Part shown: in pieces, positions 51,371 through 60,064 of the stretch | How the letters are laid out: every line of letters begins with the position of its first letter | Numbering within the stretch: the stretch's first letter is position 1 | Source of the DNA: AWTP1-13 sp963770295 | Lineage (GTDB): Bacteria > Pseudomonadota > Alphaproteobacteria > Rhizobiales > Hyphomicrobiaceae | Assembly (NCBI GenBank): GCA_963770295.1 | Contig: CAVYPA010000008.1 | Coordinates: forward strand, 248,001 to 312,000 | Length of the DNA: 64,000 nucleotides | Reading direction: 5' to 3' | The notes under the pieces: model-generated | Database searches by the model: none | What the model saw: the letters and a program-made list of their open reading frames with translations, nothing else | Told to the model about the DNA's origin: nothing | Position numbers and translations under genes: made by a program

Positions 51371-53533
51371 CTAGGCTTCGATCGCGGTGACCCGGCAGGC
51401 CAAGCCGCGAATGTCGCTGGACCCGGAGATGGGATCGTAAGGCCCACTATAGTCGAGCGCCGCGTTGATATTGATGTCGAGGGCGCCGCGCTCGGGCGCT
51501 GGCCCCGATGGGGCCCACCAGCCCATGCCCGTGTTGACCACCTTGGGCGGCGTCGCATCCGAGAGCTTGATGCGCAGCCGGCAAGTGCCGCTGCCGCGCG
51601 CCACTTCGAGATGCACCCAGGCGCCGTCGTCGAGCCCCAAGGCGCGCGCCGTCTCGGGGTGCATGGTAAGCCGCGGGTCGGGCGAGACCTTTTGCGCCCA
51701 CGCCTGGTCGCGGAACCGCGAGTGGTGATAGCTTTTTTCGCGATCGCCCGTGACGAGCACGAGCGGATAGGCTTGTGCGATGTGCTCCGGCAGGCGGGTG
51801 CGGTTCGGAGCGGTGTAGGTTGGCAGCGGATCGAGCCCCAACTCCGCGAGCACGGGCGAATACAACTCGATCTTGCCGGTGCGCGAGGCGAACGGCCGCG
51901 CTGCTGGCGTGACCGGGTCGGCGTCGACTTGCTTGTAGCCGATCCGCTCGAGCTCCTCGATGCCGATACCGGATTCTCCCAGCAGATAGCTGTTGAATTC
52001 GCGCTGCGAGCCCCACGGCAGCAAGTGCCGGGCGATTGCCTGCCGCTCGGCCAGCTTTTGCAACAGCGGCAGGGCGATGTCGATCTCGCACCGCGCCTCG
52101 CCCTGGGGTGGGGCCAGCGCGCGCGTGAACAACACCGTCGGTCCCGACGGCATGAACGATACGTCTTCCTCCTCCAGCGTCGTCGTCTTTGGCAAAACGA
52201 TGTCGGCGTGTTCGGCCGTTGGTGTCATGGTATGTCCTGCCACTGCCACGAAATCGAGCGACCGCAGCGCCTCGATGCTGCGCCGCGTGTTCGGATAGGT
52301 AACGAGAATATTCACCCCGCTGGCATAGAGTGCGCGCACAGGGTAGGGCTTGCCGGTGAGCATGGCTTCGATCACGGAGGGGTTGTGGCAAGCCGTCTGC
52401 CAGCCCTTTGGGCCTGCCCACAGTGGGAATTTGTCCGAGCCGATCGTCCTCATTTCGGTCGCCTCGTCGAGGCGAAACTGCGGCATGTGCAGCAGATCAC
52501 CGTAGCTGCGGAAGCCCTTGGGCGTTCGCACCCGCAGGTTGCCGCCGGACCGATCGACGTTGCCGCTGATCGCCACCAGACAGTGGTAGGCGCGAAATGT
52601 CTGCACACCGGCGCTGAAGGCGTCGATGCCATGCCCGCTGACGAAAGTCGACGGCCCGTCCGCGTAGATACGGGCCGCCGCAATGATCTGCTCGGCCGCC
52701 ACCCCGGTCATTGCCTCCGCCACGGTCGGTGCGAACTGTGCCGCGCGCGCGGCCAGCGCGTCGAAGCCATAGCACCAGCGCCTCACGAAATCGTGGTCGT
52801 AAAGTTTCTCGCTGATCAACACGTGCGTCATGGCGAGCGCCAGCGCCGCATCGGTGCCGACATGCGGTTGCAGCCAAAGGTCGGCCAGCTGTGCCGCCTG
52901 CGTTCGCTTCGGATCGATGACGATGATGCGGGCGCCGCGTTTTTTTGCCGCCTTCAGTGCGGCCCATTCCACGGGATCGGCAATGCTTGGGTTGCGCCCG
53001 ACAATGAGCGCGCAGCGTGTGTTGTCGATATCCTCCCCGCGCGTGATATTGAGGCCCGTCACGCGGGCGCTGACGGCGCGGCAGCCGCCGCATAGGTCCT
53101 GGTTGATCATCCAGTTGGGCGAGCCGATCGAGCGCAAGGTCAGGGCCAGGATCAGGCTGCGGCTGAAGTAGGCGCCGCTCGTCGCCCCGACGATGGCCTC
53201 GGCCCCGTATTTTTTCCGCACCGTCGCCAGTTGCTCTGCCATTTCTGTGAGGGCTTCCTCCCAGGAAATGCGCGCCCACGCGCCCTCCCCGCGCGCGCCG
53301 GTACGGCGCATGGGATAAAGCAGCCGCTTCTCGCCGTAAGTGATACCCGGGGCACCGCGCATGCCTTTGATGCAGAATTGACCCTTTGAGTAGGGATGAT
53401 CGCGGTTGGGTGCGAACTCGACCACGCGGCCGTCGCGCACGGTGGCAAGCGCCCCGCAGCAGGTCGAGCACTCCCAGCAAGTCGTGGCGTAGGTGCCGTC
53501 TGCAGGTTTTGCCAGCGCGCTCATCTTGTTCAC
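51371..53533 (-). CDS. Molybdopterin-dependent oxidoreductase (DMSO reductase/formate dehydrogenase superfamily)
   Basis: The 720-residue enzyme has an N-terminal 4Fe-4S domain, with Cys in TTCWECSTCCGALATV and in KGQFCIKGMRG. The bis-MGD domains contain SGAYFSRSLILAL, NWMINQDLCGGCRAVSARVTG (Cys residues lie where the Mo ligand is expected), VIDPKRTQAA, HGIDAFSAGVQTFRA, and VVNTGMGWWAP near the C-terminus. There is no Tat signal, so it acts in the cytoplasm. The substrate cannot be assigned. Translation begins at GTG overlapping the M24 gene stop as GTGA; an ATG at 53524 is an alternative. Confidence 0.9.
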   Translation of the reverse strand: MNKMSALAKPADGTYATTCWECSTCCGALATVRDGRVVEFAPNRDHPYSKGQFCIKGMRGAPGITYGEKRLLYPMRRTGARGEGAWARISWEEALTEMAEQLATVRKKYGAEAIVGATSGAYFSRSLILALTLRSIGSPNWMINQDLCGGCRAVSARVTGLNITRGEDIDNTRCALIVGRNPSIADPVEWAALKAAKKRGARIIVIDPKRTQAAQLADLWLQPHVGTDAALALAMTHVLISEKLYDHDFVRRWCYGFDALAARAAQFAPTVAEAMTGVAAEQIIAAARIYADGPSTFVSGHGIDAFSAGVQTFRAYHCLVAISGNVDRSGGNLRVRTPKGFRSYGDLLHMPQFRLDEATEMRTIGSDKFPLWAGPKGWQTACHNPSVIEAMLTGKPYPVRALYASGVNILVTYPNTRRSIEALRSLDFVAVAGHTMTPTAEHADIVLPKTTTLEEEDVSFMPSGPTVLFTRALAPPQGEARCEIDIALPLLQKLAERQAIARHLLPWGSQREFNSYLLGESGIGIEELERIGYKQVDADPVTPAARPFASRTGKIELYSPVLAELGLDPLPTYTAPNRTRLPEHIAQAYPLVLVTGDREKSYHHSRFRDQAWAQKVSPDPRLTMHPETARALGLDDGAWVHLEVARGSGTCRLRIKLSDATPPKVVNTGMGWWAPSGPAPERGALDININAALDYSGPYDPISGSSDIRGLACRVTAIEA

Positions 53534-54822
53534 CGTCCCGTCAGAGGCTCAAATCCCCACGAGAACAGCGGTCGTCCGCCGTCCTTGGTGATGTGCACGA
53601 CCTCCTCGAGCCACATGCGTTCGTGCTCGCCGCCGGGGTAAAGAAGGTGCACGGGTGCCACCATGTTTTCTTCCAGCACCCAGTCGCCGTTTGGCCGACC
53701 GTCGGCAAGTGTCTGCTCGATGTCCATGTGCGACAAGCCAAGACCGTGAAAGAAGATCACGGCTGAGGCTGGATCGGGTACGCCCGCCTGGCGATAGACC
53801 TCGCGCGCACGCGCTTGCAGCTCGCTGATTTTGCGGCCCGGCCGCATGGCCTCAAGCAGGGCCTCGCCGACGCGTCGGGTCGCCTCGGCGTAGCGTTTTG
53901 CCCCGCCCTCGGGTTGACCTTCCACCACCCAGGTCTTGCCCCCGTCCCAACAGTAAAGATCCAGCGTGCCGTGGCAGTCGAACATGACGTGGGTGCCGGC
54001 GGTCACTTCGTCATCCTCGAGCCCCGTGGCCAGCATCAGCGTTGCATCCGCGCCGCGCGGATGGCCCCATACCATGCCGGCGGGATCGCGCACGAAGCCG
54101 CCGAGCTCGATCACGGCCCTGGCGTAGGCCTTGTTGAGATCGCGCCAGGTGGCGCCTTGCTCCCACGCGGCTACCGTGCTCCGGATCGCGGCCTCGTTCA
54201 AGCGCGTCGAGCGCTCGAGCAGGCTGAGCTCGACGTCGGTCTTCACGGCACGCGCGAACATCAAAGGATCGTAGCCGTCGGCCACCGTCACCCCTTCCAG
54301 GCCGAGCCGGAAGCCCGCCCCCATATCGTCGAACGCCACGCGGCCACGATCGAGCTTGAGGTCTTGTAAGGCACCACGCAGGGCCTTTGCCATGTCGAAG
54401 GCGTAGCGACGCCGCGCCCGCTCGATGAAAGGGGTGCTGGCCTGGGCGGGCGGGATGAAGCGATCGATGTCGGCCGGCTTCGGCGGCAGATCGAGCGGCA
54501 TCATGACGGCACGAAATGGTCGTATGTCCTCCACCCAGGTCGGCTGCGTCAGGAAGGTGGCGAGGTAGTAGTCGGCGATAATGAGGATGGGATGATTGGG
54601 TGCGTGCCGCGATAGCACGAGGGCGTAGGGTCTTGGCTCGTCGGCTTTGTGTGCCACCCCATTGAAGCCCGACAGATAGAAGACGTTATAGGGAAGGGTG
54701 GCGACGATGCCGTCAAGCTCGCGTTGCTCCAGAGCAAACAGCAGCCGATCCAGATTGCAGAACCGCTTGGGCAGCGCCACACGCGCAAACCCGTCGGCTC
54801 CGAGGCTTGCGGTGTTGGCCAT
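53530..54822 (-). CDS. M24 (Xaa-Pro peptidase/creatinase-like) family protein with a substituted metal ligand
   Basis: The 430-residue protein has the creatinase N-terminal domain and the pita-bread fold. Ligands: Asp and Asp in VMFDCHGTLDLYCWDGG (spacing of ten residues between), His in FFHGLGLSH, the final Glu in WLEEVVHIT. The position usually occupied by Glu (tiEPG) reads VHLLYPG, so His replaces Glu. Metal binding or reaction may differ from dimetal peptidases; creatinase-type members also lack full sites. It is coupled to the molybdopterin gene by a 4-base overlap. GGGAG lies 7 bp before the ATG at 54822. Confidence 0.85.
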   Translation of the reverse strand: MANTASLGADGFARVALPKRFCNLDRLLFALEQRELDGIVATLPYNVFYLSGFNGVAHKADEPRPYALVLSRHAPNHPILIIADYYLATFLTQPTWVEDIRPFRAVMMPLDLPPKPADIDRFIPPAQASTPFIERARRRYAFDMAKALRGALQDLKLDRGRVAFDDMGAGFRLGLEGVTVADGYDPLMFARAVKTDVELSLLERSTRLNEAAIRSTVAAWEQGATWRDLNKAYARAVIELGGFVRDPAGMVWGHPRGADATLMLATGLEDDEVTAGTHVMFDCHGTLDLYCWDGGKTWVVEGQPEGGAKRYAEATRRVGEALLEAMRPGRKISELQARAREVYRQAGVPDPASAVIFFHGLGLSHMDIEQTLADGRPNGDWVLEENMVAPVHLLYPGGEHERMWLEEVVHITKDGGRPLFSWGFEPLTGR

Positions 54823-54978
54823 CAAAGTTCTCCCGTGCCCGGCGGCCGATACTAGCGCCTCGATCGCCGGCCGGCCACACTCGGGCGTTGAAGCGGGTGC
54901 GCTTGCGCTCAGGGCAGACGTGGCCCACGATTACGGCTTGGGTCCACTCAATGGTCTCACGGGGAGGGAGAAACCACC

Positions 54979-55728
54979 ATGCGTCTTGCAAACAAAGTCG
55001 CCATCGTCACCGGCGCGGCCTCCGGCATGGGTGCGGCCACCGCGCGCCTGTTTGCGCGCGAAGGAGCAAAGGTGGTCCTGAGCGATCTCTTGGAGGCGGA
55101 GGGCCAGGAGGTCACCGCTTCGATCGCCGCGGCTGGCGGCGAGGCCCGCTTCTGGCGTCACGACGTGGCGAGCGAGGTGGACTGGGACGCCGTCGTGGCT
55201 GGGACGTTTGCGGCCTACGGCGCCGTCGACATTCTTATCAACAACGCCGGCGTCAGTGGCAGCGATCCGGACCGCCTCAGCATGGCCACCTGGGACCGGC
55301 AGATGAGCATCAATGCCAAGGGCGTATTTCTCGGCATGCGCGCGGCCATTCCCGTGATGCAGAAGGCCAAGAAGGGTGCGATCGTCAATATCTCCTCGAT
55401 TTCGGGTGTCACCGGTCAGACGTTCGTGCACATGGGCTACAACGCTGCCAAGGGCGCGGTCCGCACCATGACCAAGGCCGCGGCCGTGCAGTTCGCCAAA
55501 GATGGCATTCGGGTCAACTCGGTGCATCCGGGCCTGCTGCCACCGATGCGCACTTCGATCCTATCCGCCGATCCCAAGGTGCGGGCCGGCATGCTGAAGG
55601 CGGTCCCGATGGGTCGCGATGGGCGCGTCGAAGAGGTCGCCTACGCCAACCTTTTCCTGGCTTGCGACGAGGCCTCCTACATTACCGGCGTGGAACTCCC
55701 CGTCGATGGCGGTTTTCTGGCGATGTGA
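54979..55728 (+). CDS. SDR family NAD(P)-dependent oxidoreductase
   Basis: The 249-residue classical SDR has TGAASGMG cofactor binding, NNAG, the catalytic Ser in NISSISGVTG and YNAAK, and the C-terminal ITGVELPVDGGFLAM. The pattern is of a 3-hydroxyacyl or steroid dehydrogenase subgroup; the substrate is unknown. GGGAGGGAG precedes the ATG. It is divergent from the M24-molybdopterin pair and appears monocistronic. Confidence 0.92.
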   Translation: MRLANKVAIVTGAASGMGAATARLFAREGAKVVLSDLLEAEGQEVTASIAAAGGEARFWRHDVASEVDWDAVVAGTFAAYGAVDILINNAGVSGSDPDRLSMATWDRQMSINAKGVFLGMRAAIPVMQKAKKGAIVNISSISGVTGQTFVHMGYNAAKGAVRTMTKAAAVQFAKDGIRVNSVHPGLLPPMRTSILSADPKVRAGMLKAVPMGRDGRVEEVAYANLFLACDEASYITGVELPVDGGFLAM

Positions 55729-55935
55729 GCCCGAGGCCGTTCGGGCGAGGACGAGCCTGCGGCGGCAGCCGGCATGGTCGCCGCCGCCGGCTTGACCGGG
55801 CAAATGCCGTTCAGCGCACCATCCTTGGGGACGACGGTGGTGTGCTGTCAAACGGCCGCGAGCGCGAGGTGCCGCAGCGGCGGGAACAGCGATCTCTGGC
55901 CGCGATCGGGGCTAAGTCGCGCGGCCGCGGCGCGG

Positions 55936-56070
55936 CTATCGCATCGGTTCCCAGGTGAGGGCGACCCAGACCAGGCCGAAGGCGGCGAGCAGGGCGACGG
56001 CGGTACACAAGGCATTGATCAGGTCAGGGGACGGGCTGGCGTCCTCCTTGGGGTCGTCTGCGTCCGGCAT
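55936..56070 (-). CDS. 44-residue single-helix membrane protein
   Basis: A short frame from ATG 56070 encodes an acidic N-terminus (MPDADDPKEDASPSPD) and one hydrophobic helix (NALCTAVALLAAFGLVWVAL), ending TWEPMR. A clean charge-then-helix layout and a GC3 pattern like its neighbours suggest it is real. No family is recognised. AGGCAGG lies upstream. It is isolated between an SDR and a LuxR-type gene. Confidence 0.5.
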   Translation of the reverse strand: MPDADDPKEDASPSPDLINALCTAVALLAAFGLVWVALTWEPMR

Positions 56071-56274
56071 GTTGCCTGCCTGTGGGCACTCGCTGCGTTC
56101 CGGGATTTGTAACACTTGCTAGCGGGGCGTCTATGGACGTTGGGCGGAGGTCGGCGTAGGACCAACGTAGGCGCCTTTTCAGCGCACCCAAGCCGCGAGG
56201 GTGAAGCGGCAAGTAGGCTGTTTTGTTGCTGGACTCCGCAACTTTTGAGACGAATTTCCTCCCTCGATGCGAGC

Positions 56275-57060
56275 TCAAGGTATCAAATTCTGGCGAAGGG
56301 CTTGGCAGGCAGCCTGTGTTCTATTGTGGGCTCCCAGTTTGGCCTGGGCCTTTTTCATGTGGCTGCGGACGGTCTCGGCCCCCAGACCCAGCGCGCGCGC
56401 AATATCTGCGGACTGACGACCCATCGAGACCATGCGCAACACGGCGACTTCCCGAGGGGTCAAACGCGGTCGCGACCCAATGCGGTTGGCATCGGGTCCC
56501 GTCAATTGCTCCAGGCGCAATGCCGCCAGGCTTGCCGCCGCACAAATAATCACCCGCGCCGGGTGGGTCAGAATGCGAGAAAGCTCTCGCGGTGACCAGA
56601 ACCCAACCACCCACCGGCCGCCGACCGCATAGGTCAGTCCGTCGCGCATCCCATATTTGAGCCCCAACTCGACGGACCAGCGGTCAACGCCGATCGGCTC
56701 CAGCATCTTGGTCGTTTCCGTCCAGGTAAACGAGGCCAGACTGGACCGCGCGAGGAAGATGGCGGGGGCAAAATTGCTTTTCGCGAGTGTCGCATATTCG
56801 TTCCACCATCCCGCCGGAACCCCATCATGAAGGAAGGCGGATTTTCCGAGCTGCGCTGAGGCAAGGTTATTGGCCTTGACGGGCAAGCGGGCTGCACCGA
56901 GCACGTTCAGGGGCACGCATGCGGTCGAAACCGTGTGTAGGGCATCGAGCACATCTTTTGGGTTGGCGAAAGTGCCAACGGCGTCGGTGAACTCGATCAG
57001 CCTGGCGTGGAGATCGATAAGTAAGCCGTTCGGCGCTGCGCTCACAGCCGTGCGTTGCAT
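56275..57060 (-). CDS. LuxR-family transcriptional regulator with autoinducer-binding-like N-terminal domain
   Basis: From the ATG at 57060 the protein has 261 residues; starts at 57114 or 57243 are also open. The C-terminal 60 residues are a LuxR/FixJ helix-turn-helix: LTPREVAVLRMVSMGRQSADIARALGLGAETVRSHMKKAQAKL, shown here by its blocks LTPREVAVLRM, SADIARALGLGAETVR and AQAKLGAHNRTQA. The N-terminal 170 residues look like an autoinducer-binding domain (WWNEYATLA, then GLTYAVGGRW) without phosphoreceiver motifs. No luxI-type synthase is in the window. The cognate signal and targets are unknown. Confidence 0.82.
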   Translation of the reverse strand: MQRTAVSAAPNGLLIDLHARLIEFTDAVGTFANPKDVLDALHTVSTACVPLNVLGAARLPVKANNLASAQLGKSAFLHDGVPAGWWNEYATLAKSNFAPAIFLARSSLASFTWTETTKMLEPIGVDRWSVELGLKYGMRDGLTYAVGGRWVVGFWSPRELSRILTHPARVIICAAASLAALRLEQLTGPDANRIGSRPRLTPREVAVLRMVSMGRQSADIARALGLGAETVRSHMKKAQAKLGAHNRTQAACQALRQNLIP

Positions 57061-57243
57061 GCGTCCGTTCCAGTCGTCATGGTACGGCGCAACGATGCGC
57101 TTGGAGCAATCCATCCCGACATCAGGTAAAACCCGTAACCTGACGCGTAACAGTTGAGGCCCCGGCCCCATTATCCCGTACACGGAGGCTTCGCGCAGGT
57201 CGCCCATCGCTAACGGCGTTAGGCGTGGTCGGGCCACGCCCAA

Positions 57244-57655
57244 AAAGTAAGGTCGCTCGTGCGGAGGATGTCGGGGTTAGCCGATGTCACAAGGGCAAAG
57301 TCAGCGCTTCGGCGGCGCATCGATGCCAACGGCCCTGTGAGGCGGAAAAGAACAATGGAGCCTAGGTCCAGGGGGATTGGGGGGAGGGACGGACCTAGGC
57401 CCCATGAGGGGAAGCAATCCCGTGTACGGGATGCTCTATTAACTCAGCCGCACGGAGCCGGGTTCCATGCGGGTGAGCCGTGCATCCCCGCCGGACGCGC
57501 CGTCGTGCAAGCGAGGAACTAATCCCTGCGGCAGGCGGTTTTCCCTGCGTCACCTCGGTATTGCGGCCGGGTCGGCGGCGGTGCCATCCCGTCATTTTGC
57601 AGCGTGGCATTGCCCGTCGGTGGACCGCATCGTTCGAGGACGCGGGCCTTCCCTC
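57244..57655. other. Intergenic region with a long hairpin
   Basis: There is no supported gene between the LuxR-type gene and the small gene at 57656. The main feature is the inverted repeat at 57360-57400. Frames through it show no domain. Confidence 0.55.
57360..57400. repeat. Perfect 10-bp inverted repeat around a G-rich loop
   Basis: GCCTAGGTCC (57360-57369) pairs with GGACCTAGGC (57391-57400). The 21-base spacer has runs of five, six and three G, giving quadruplex potential on the plus strand. No T-run follows, so a terminator is unlikely. It lies upstream of the luxR-type gene and of the gene at 57656. Confidence 0.85.
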
Positions 57656-57871
57656 ATGTTCAACAAGTGTGAAAAGCTCAGATTAATCAATCGGCACGTC
57701 GCCGAGAGCCGGCAGCGCCTCGAGGCGCAGGAAGCCAGAGCGGCCGAGCTGGAGCGCAGCGGCGGGCCGATTGAGGATGCGACCACGCTCCTGGACGAGG
57801 CGCGCCTGAGGCTGCGTCTGATGGAGCGGCGCCGTGACGTCATCCTGTGGGACCACGCCAGGGGCAGCTAG
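57656..57871 (+). CDS. Small coiled-coil hypothetical protein
   Basis: The 71-residue protein is nearly all helix with charged heptads (RHVAESRQRLEAQEARAAEL, then DATTLLDEARLRLRLMERRRD). It resembles small helical proteins in rhizobial genomes with an AELER...ALL pattern, whose function is unknown. I chose the ATG at 57656; the frame reaches back to 57467 with a different, basic composition. It is isolated. Confidence 0.5.
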   Translation: MFNKCEKLRLINRHVAESRQRLEAQEARAAELERSGGPIEDATTLLDEARLRLRLMERRRDVILWDHARGS

Positions 57872-57948
57872 GGCTTGGCGTTATGTTGTCCGCCTTAGCG
57901 GGCACGCCTGCCTGGCGTCGGCTAGCCGTGTGATCGCGCCGGTACTGG

Positions 57949-58824
57949 TTACCACGCCGGCCATTTCCAACTCGTCAGCCAGGGCTTGGTCGACGTGGTA
58001 TGCGCCACCACCCTGCGCCGGCTGGTTCCAGCGTAGCGCGGCTCATGGTGGCTCGGTGCCTGATAGTCCGCGATCGTGTCGAGGGTGCCTTTGGGCTGCA
58101 GATGCACGACCTTAAAGCCTTTGGCTTTGAGAAGGGCGAGAAGCCCGGGCACGGCGGCCGCCGTCGAGGGGTGGATGTCGTGTAACAGAATGATCCCGCG
58201 GCCGTGCCGGCTGAGGCTTGTCTCTACTTGTCGGATCACGCTTTGCGGGTTGTGCGTGCGCCAGTCAAACGAGTTGATATCGATGGCGAATTGCGCGATG
58301 TTCCGGCCCTGCAAATAAGCGGTACTGGCTTGGGTGTAGCTCAAATAGGGATAGCGGAAGAAAGGCGCGATCGGATGTCCGGCGCCGGTCTCGACGGCGG
58401 TAAACGCCGACTCGATCTGCGCTTTCATTTTGTCTTCCGATAGCCGCTTCAGGTTGGGATGTGACCAGGTGTGGGTTCCGAGCGTGTGTCCTTGGGCATC
58501 GATTTCGCGGATGACGTCTGGGTTCGCTACGGCCATCTCACCAAGGACGAAGAAGGTGGCCTTGGTGCACTCCGCGGCCAAGGCGGCGAGAATAGGCCGC
58601 GTCGAGCGTGGGCTGGGACCATCATCAAAGGTCAGTACGACCTCACCGGGTGCGAGAAAATCGGGATCGCCTTGTGGTGCGCCGAACCAGGGCCCGCCTT
58701 TGGCATCAATTTCGATCGTGCGGGAAACGCCAAGAGTGTCGGCACAACCCTCCCCCGCCTGTGCCGGAGGTGCCATCAGCACGGTGAAGAGCATCAAGAA
58801 AGTTGCCGTTGCAGCGTTGCGCAT
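57949..58824 (-). CDS. Polysaccharide deacetylase (NodB/CE4 family), exported
   Basis: The 291-residue protein has a signal peptide (from MRNAATATFLMLF to PAQAG). CE4 motifs follow: TFDDGPSPRST with two catalytic/metal Asp, TLGTHTWSHPNLKRL with both metal His, FFRYPYLSY, and ILLHDIHPSTAAAVP. Such enzymes remove acetyl groups from chitin, peptidoglycan or exopolysaccharide. The C-terminal 25 residues are basic and less typical. I chose ATG 58824 because it opens the signal peptide. Confidence 0.88.
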   Translation of the reverse strand: MRNAATATFLMLFTVLMAPPAQAGEGCADTLGVSRTIEIDAKGGPWFGAPQGDPDFLAPGEVVLTFDDGPSPRSTRPILAALAAECTKATFFVLGEMAVANPDVIREIDAQGHTLGTHTWSHPNLKRLSEDKMKAQIESAFTAVETGAGHPIAPFFRYPYLSYTQASTAYLQGRNIAQFAIDINSFDWRTHNPQSVIRQVETSLSRHGRGIILLHDIHPSTAAAVPGLLALLKAKGFKVVHLQPKGTLDTIADYQAPSHHEPRYAGTSRRRVVAHTTSTKPWLTSWKWPAW

Positions 58825-59200
58825 GGCTCCCTCGGGCCGCCGGCTCCGTCGCGGCGCCATGCCCTCGCATGGCGCAACCGCAAACACTACTGGCTAGCTG
58901 GAAGACGGCTAAGGAATGGTTTCGGTTTGGTCTTGATTGGGAAACCACCGTAGCTTTTGGGCACTGGGGGTTAGACGTGTGGGGGCCAGAGGCTCGGCGT
59001 GCCAGCTTGCCCTTGCGCCGGCGACCATCGCCCGTCGACGTTCTAGACGGGGGTAAGGAGGGGCACGCCAAAATCTTGCGGGGGCGGACACCGGCTGTGA
59101 ACTTTCGCGCGCCATGCCTTCCGCTGTGCAGGGCGTGAGCGTTTCGCTTAGGCGATCATTCGGTTGCCCTGGTCAAGCGCCCGCATAAAAGTGGTCTTCG
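58825..59200. other. Intergenic region without a supported gene
   Basis: The gap lies between the FkbM-type gene and the deacetylase start. Only unsupported short frames occur. A promoter for the deacetylase is expected but was not identified. Confidence 0.45.
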
Positions 59201-60040
59201 CTATGCCAGCCGAGGCATTGCGCTGCCACTGGCTGTGCGCAAGGGATTGCAAGCCTCATCCCGTTCCAATGCAATATCGTATCCACTGCTCCACGCCTCA
59301 GCGTAACCGACCTGCAGCAGGGCTTTGACGCAGTTGGTGCGCCAACGTGAGCGATGGATGGTCTCCATGATGATGCGCCTCGGCCAGAGACTGCGCGGCG
59401 CCGTCGCGATGAACGGCATCAGCGCGCGATCCTCAAAACCCTCGATGTCGATCTTCATCGTGTCGATTCTATCAATCCGAGCTGCAGCGATGATCTGAGC
59501 CAAGGGCTCCACGTTGACCTTGATCTCGGTCCCACCCCTCAAAGCCATGGTGGATTGGCCATAGTTGCGCGGATAGATGTAGAGGTGGGAAGTCCCAGGT
59601 TCTTCTCCGACGGCGCTCTCGAATATCGACACGTTGCCAAAACCATTGCTGGCAACGTTGAGACGCAAGCGCCTGACCATCTCTGGGATGGGCTCGATGG
59701 CCACCACGTAGCCGCGTGCACCCACACGATTCGCCGCGAAAGTTGTGAAGATTCCGCAGTTGGCCCCGACGTCAACAAACACGTCCCCAGGCTTCAAGCC
59801 ATCAATCACCTTCGACAGACCAACGCGCCTAGCATTGACACCGTGGGCCAAGATGTCTGCTTCGGTGCTGTTGTCACCAAGGTGGATACACAATTTTATC
59901 CCGCCGATACTGACGCTGTGTGCTTTTCCGACTAAAGCTCGCTGCACAGTATGTCGGAGTTTCCCGCGCAATATCCGCTTCTGGATTGCCCAAGCCACAA
60001 CCGACGTCGGCCTAGCCTCTAACGGCATTGGGGATGCCAT
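59201..60040 (-). CDS. FkbM family methyltransferase
   Basis: The 279-residue SAM-dependent methyltransferase has motif I DVFVDVGANCGIFTTFAA, YVVAIEPIPEMVRRL and IDTMKIDIEGFEDRAL. FkbM-type enzymes methylate sugars or other cell-surface molecules. The gene lies 24 bp from the glycosyltransferase stop on the same strand, so the two probably act on one surface glycan. Base composition is slightly less GC-rich than the surrounding metabolic genes. Confidence 0.88.
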   Translation of the reverse strand: MASPMPLEARPTSVVAWAIQKRILRGKLRHTVQRALVGKAHSVSIGGIKLCIHLGDNSTEADILAHGVNARRVGLSKVIDGLKPGDVFVDVGANCGIFTTFAANRVGARGYVVAIEPIPEMVRRLRLNVASNGFGNVSIFESAVGEEPGTSHLYIYPRNYGQSTMALRGGTEIKVNVEPLAQIIAAARIDRIDTMKIDIEGFEDRALMPFIATAPRSLWPRRIIMETIHRSRWRTNCVKALLQVGYAEAWSSGYDIALERDEACNPLRTASGSAMPRLA

Positions 60041-60064
60041 GATGTTCCGGCGGCGTCCGCCTTT

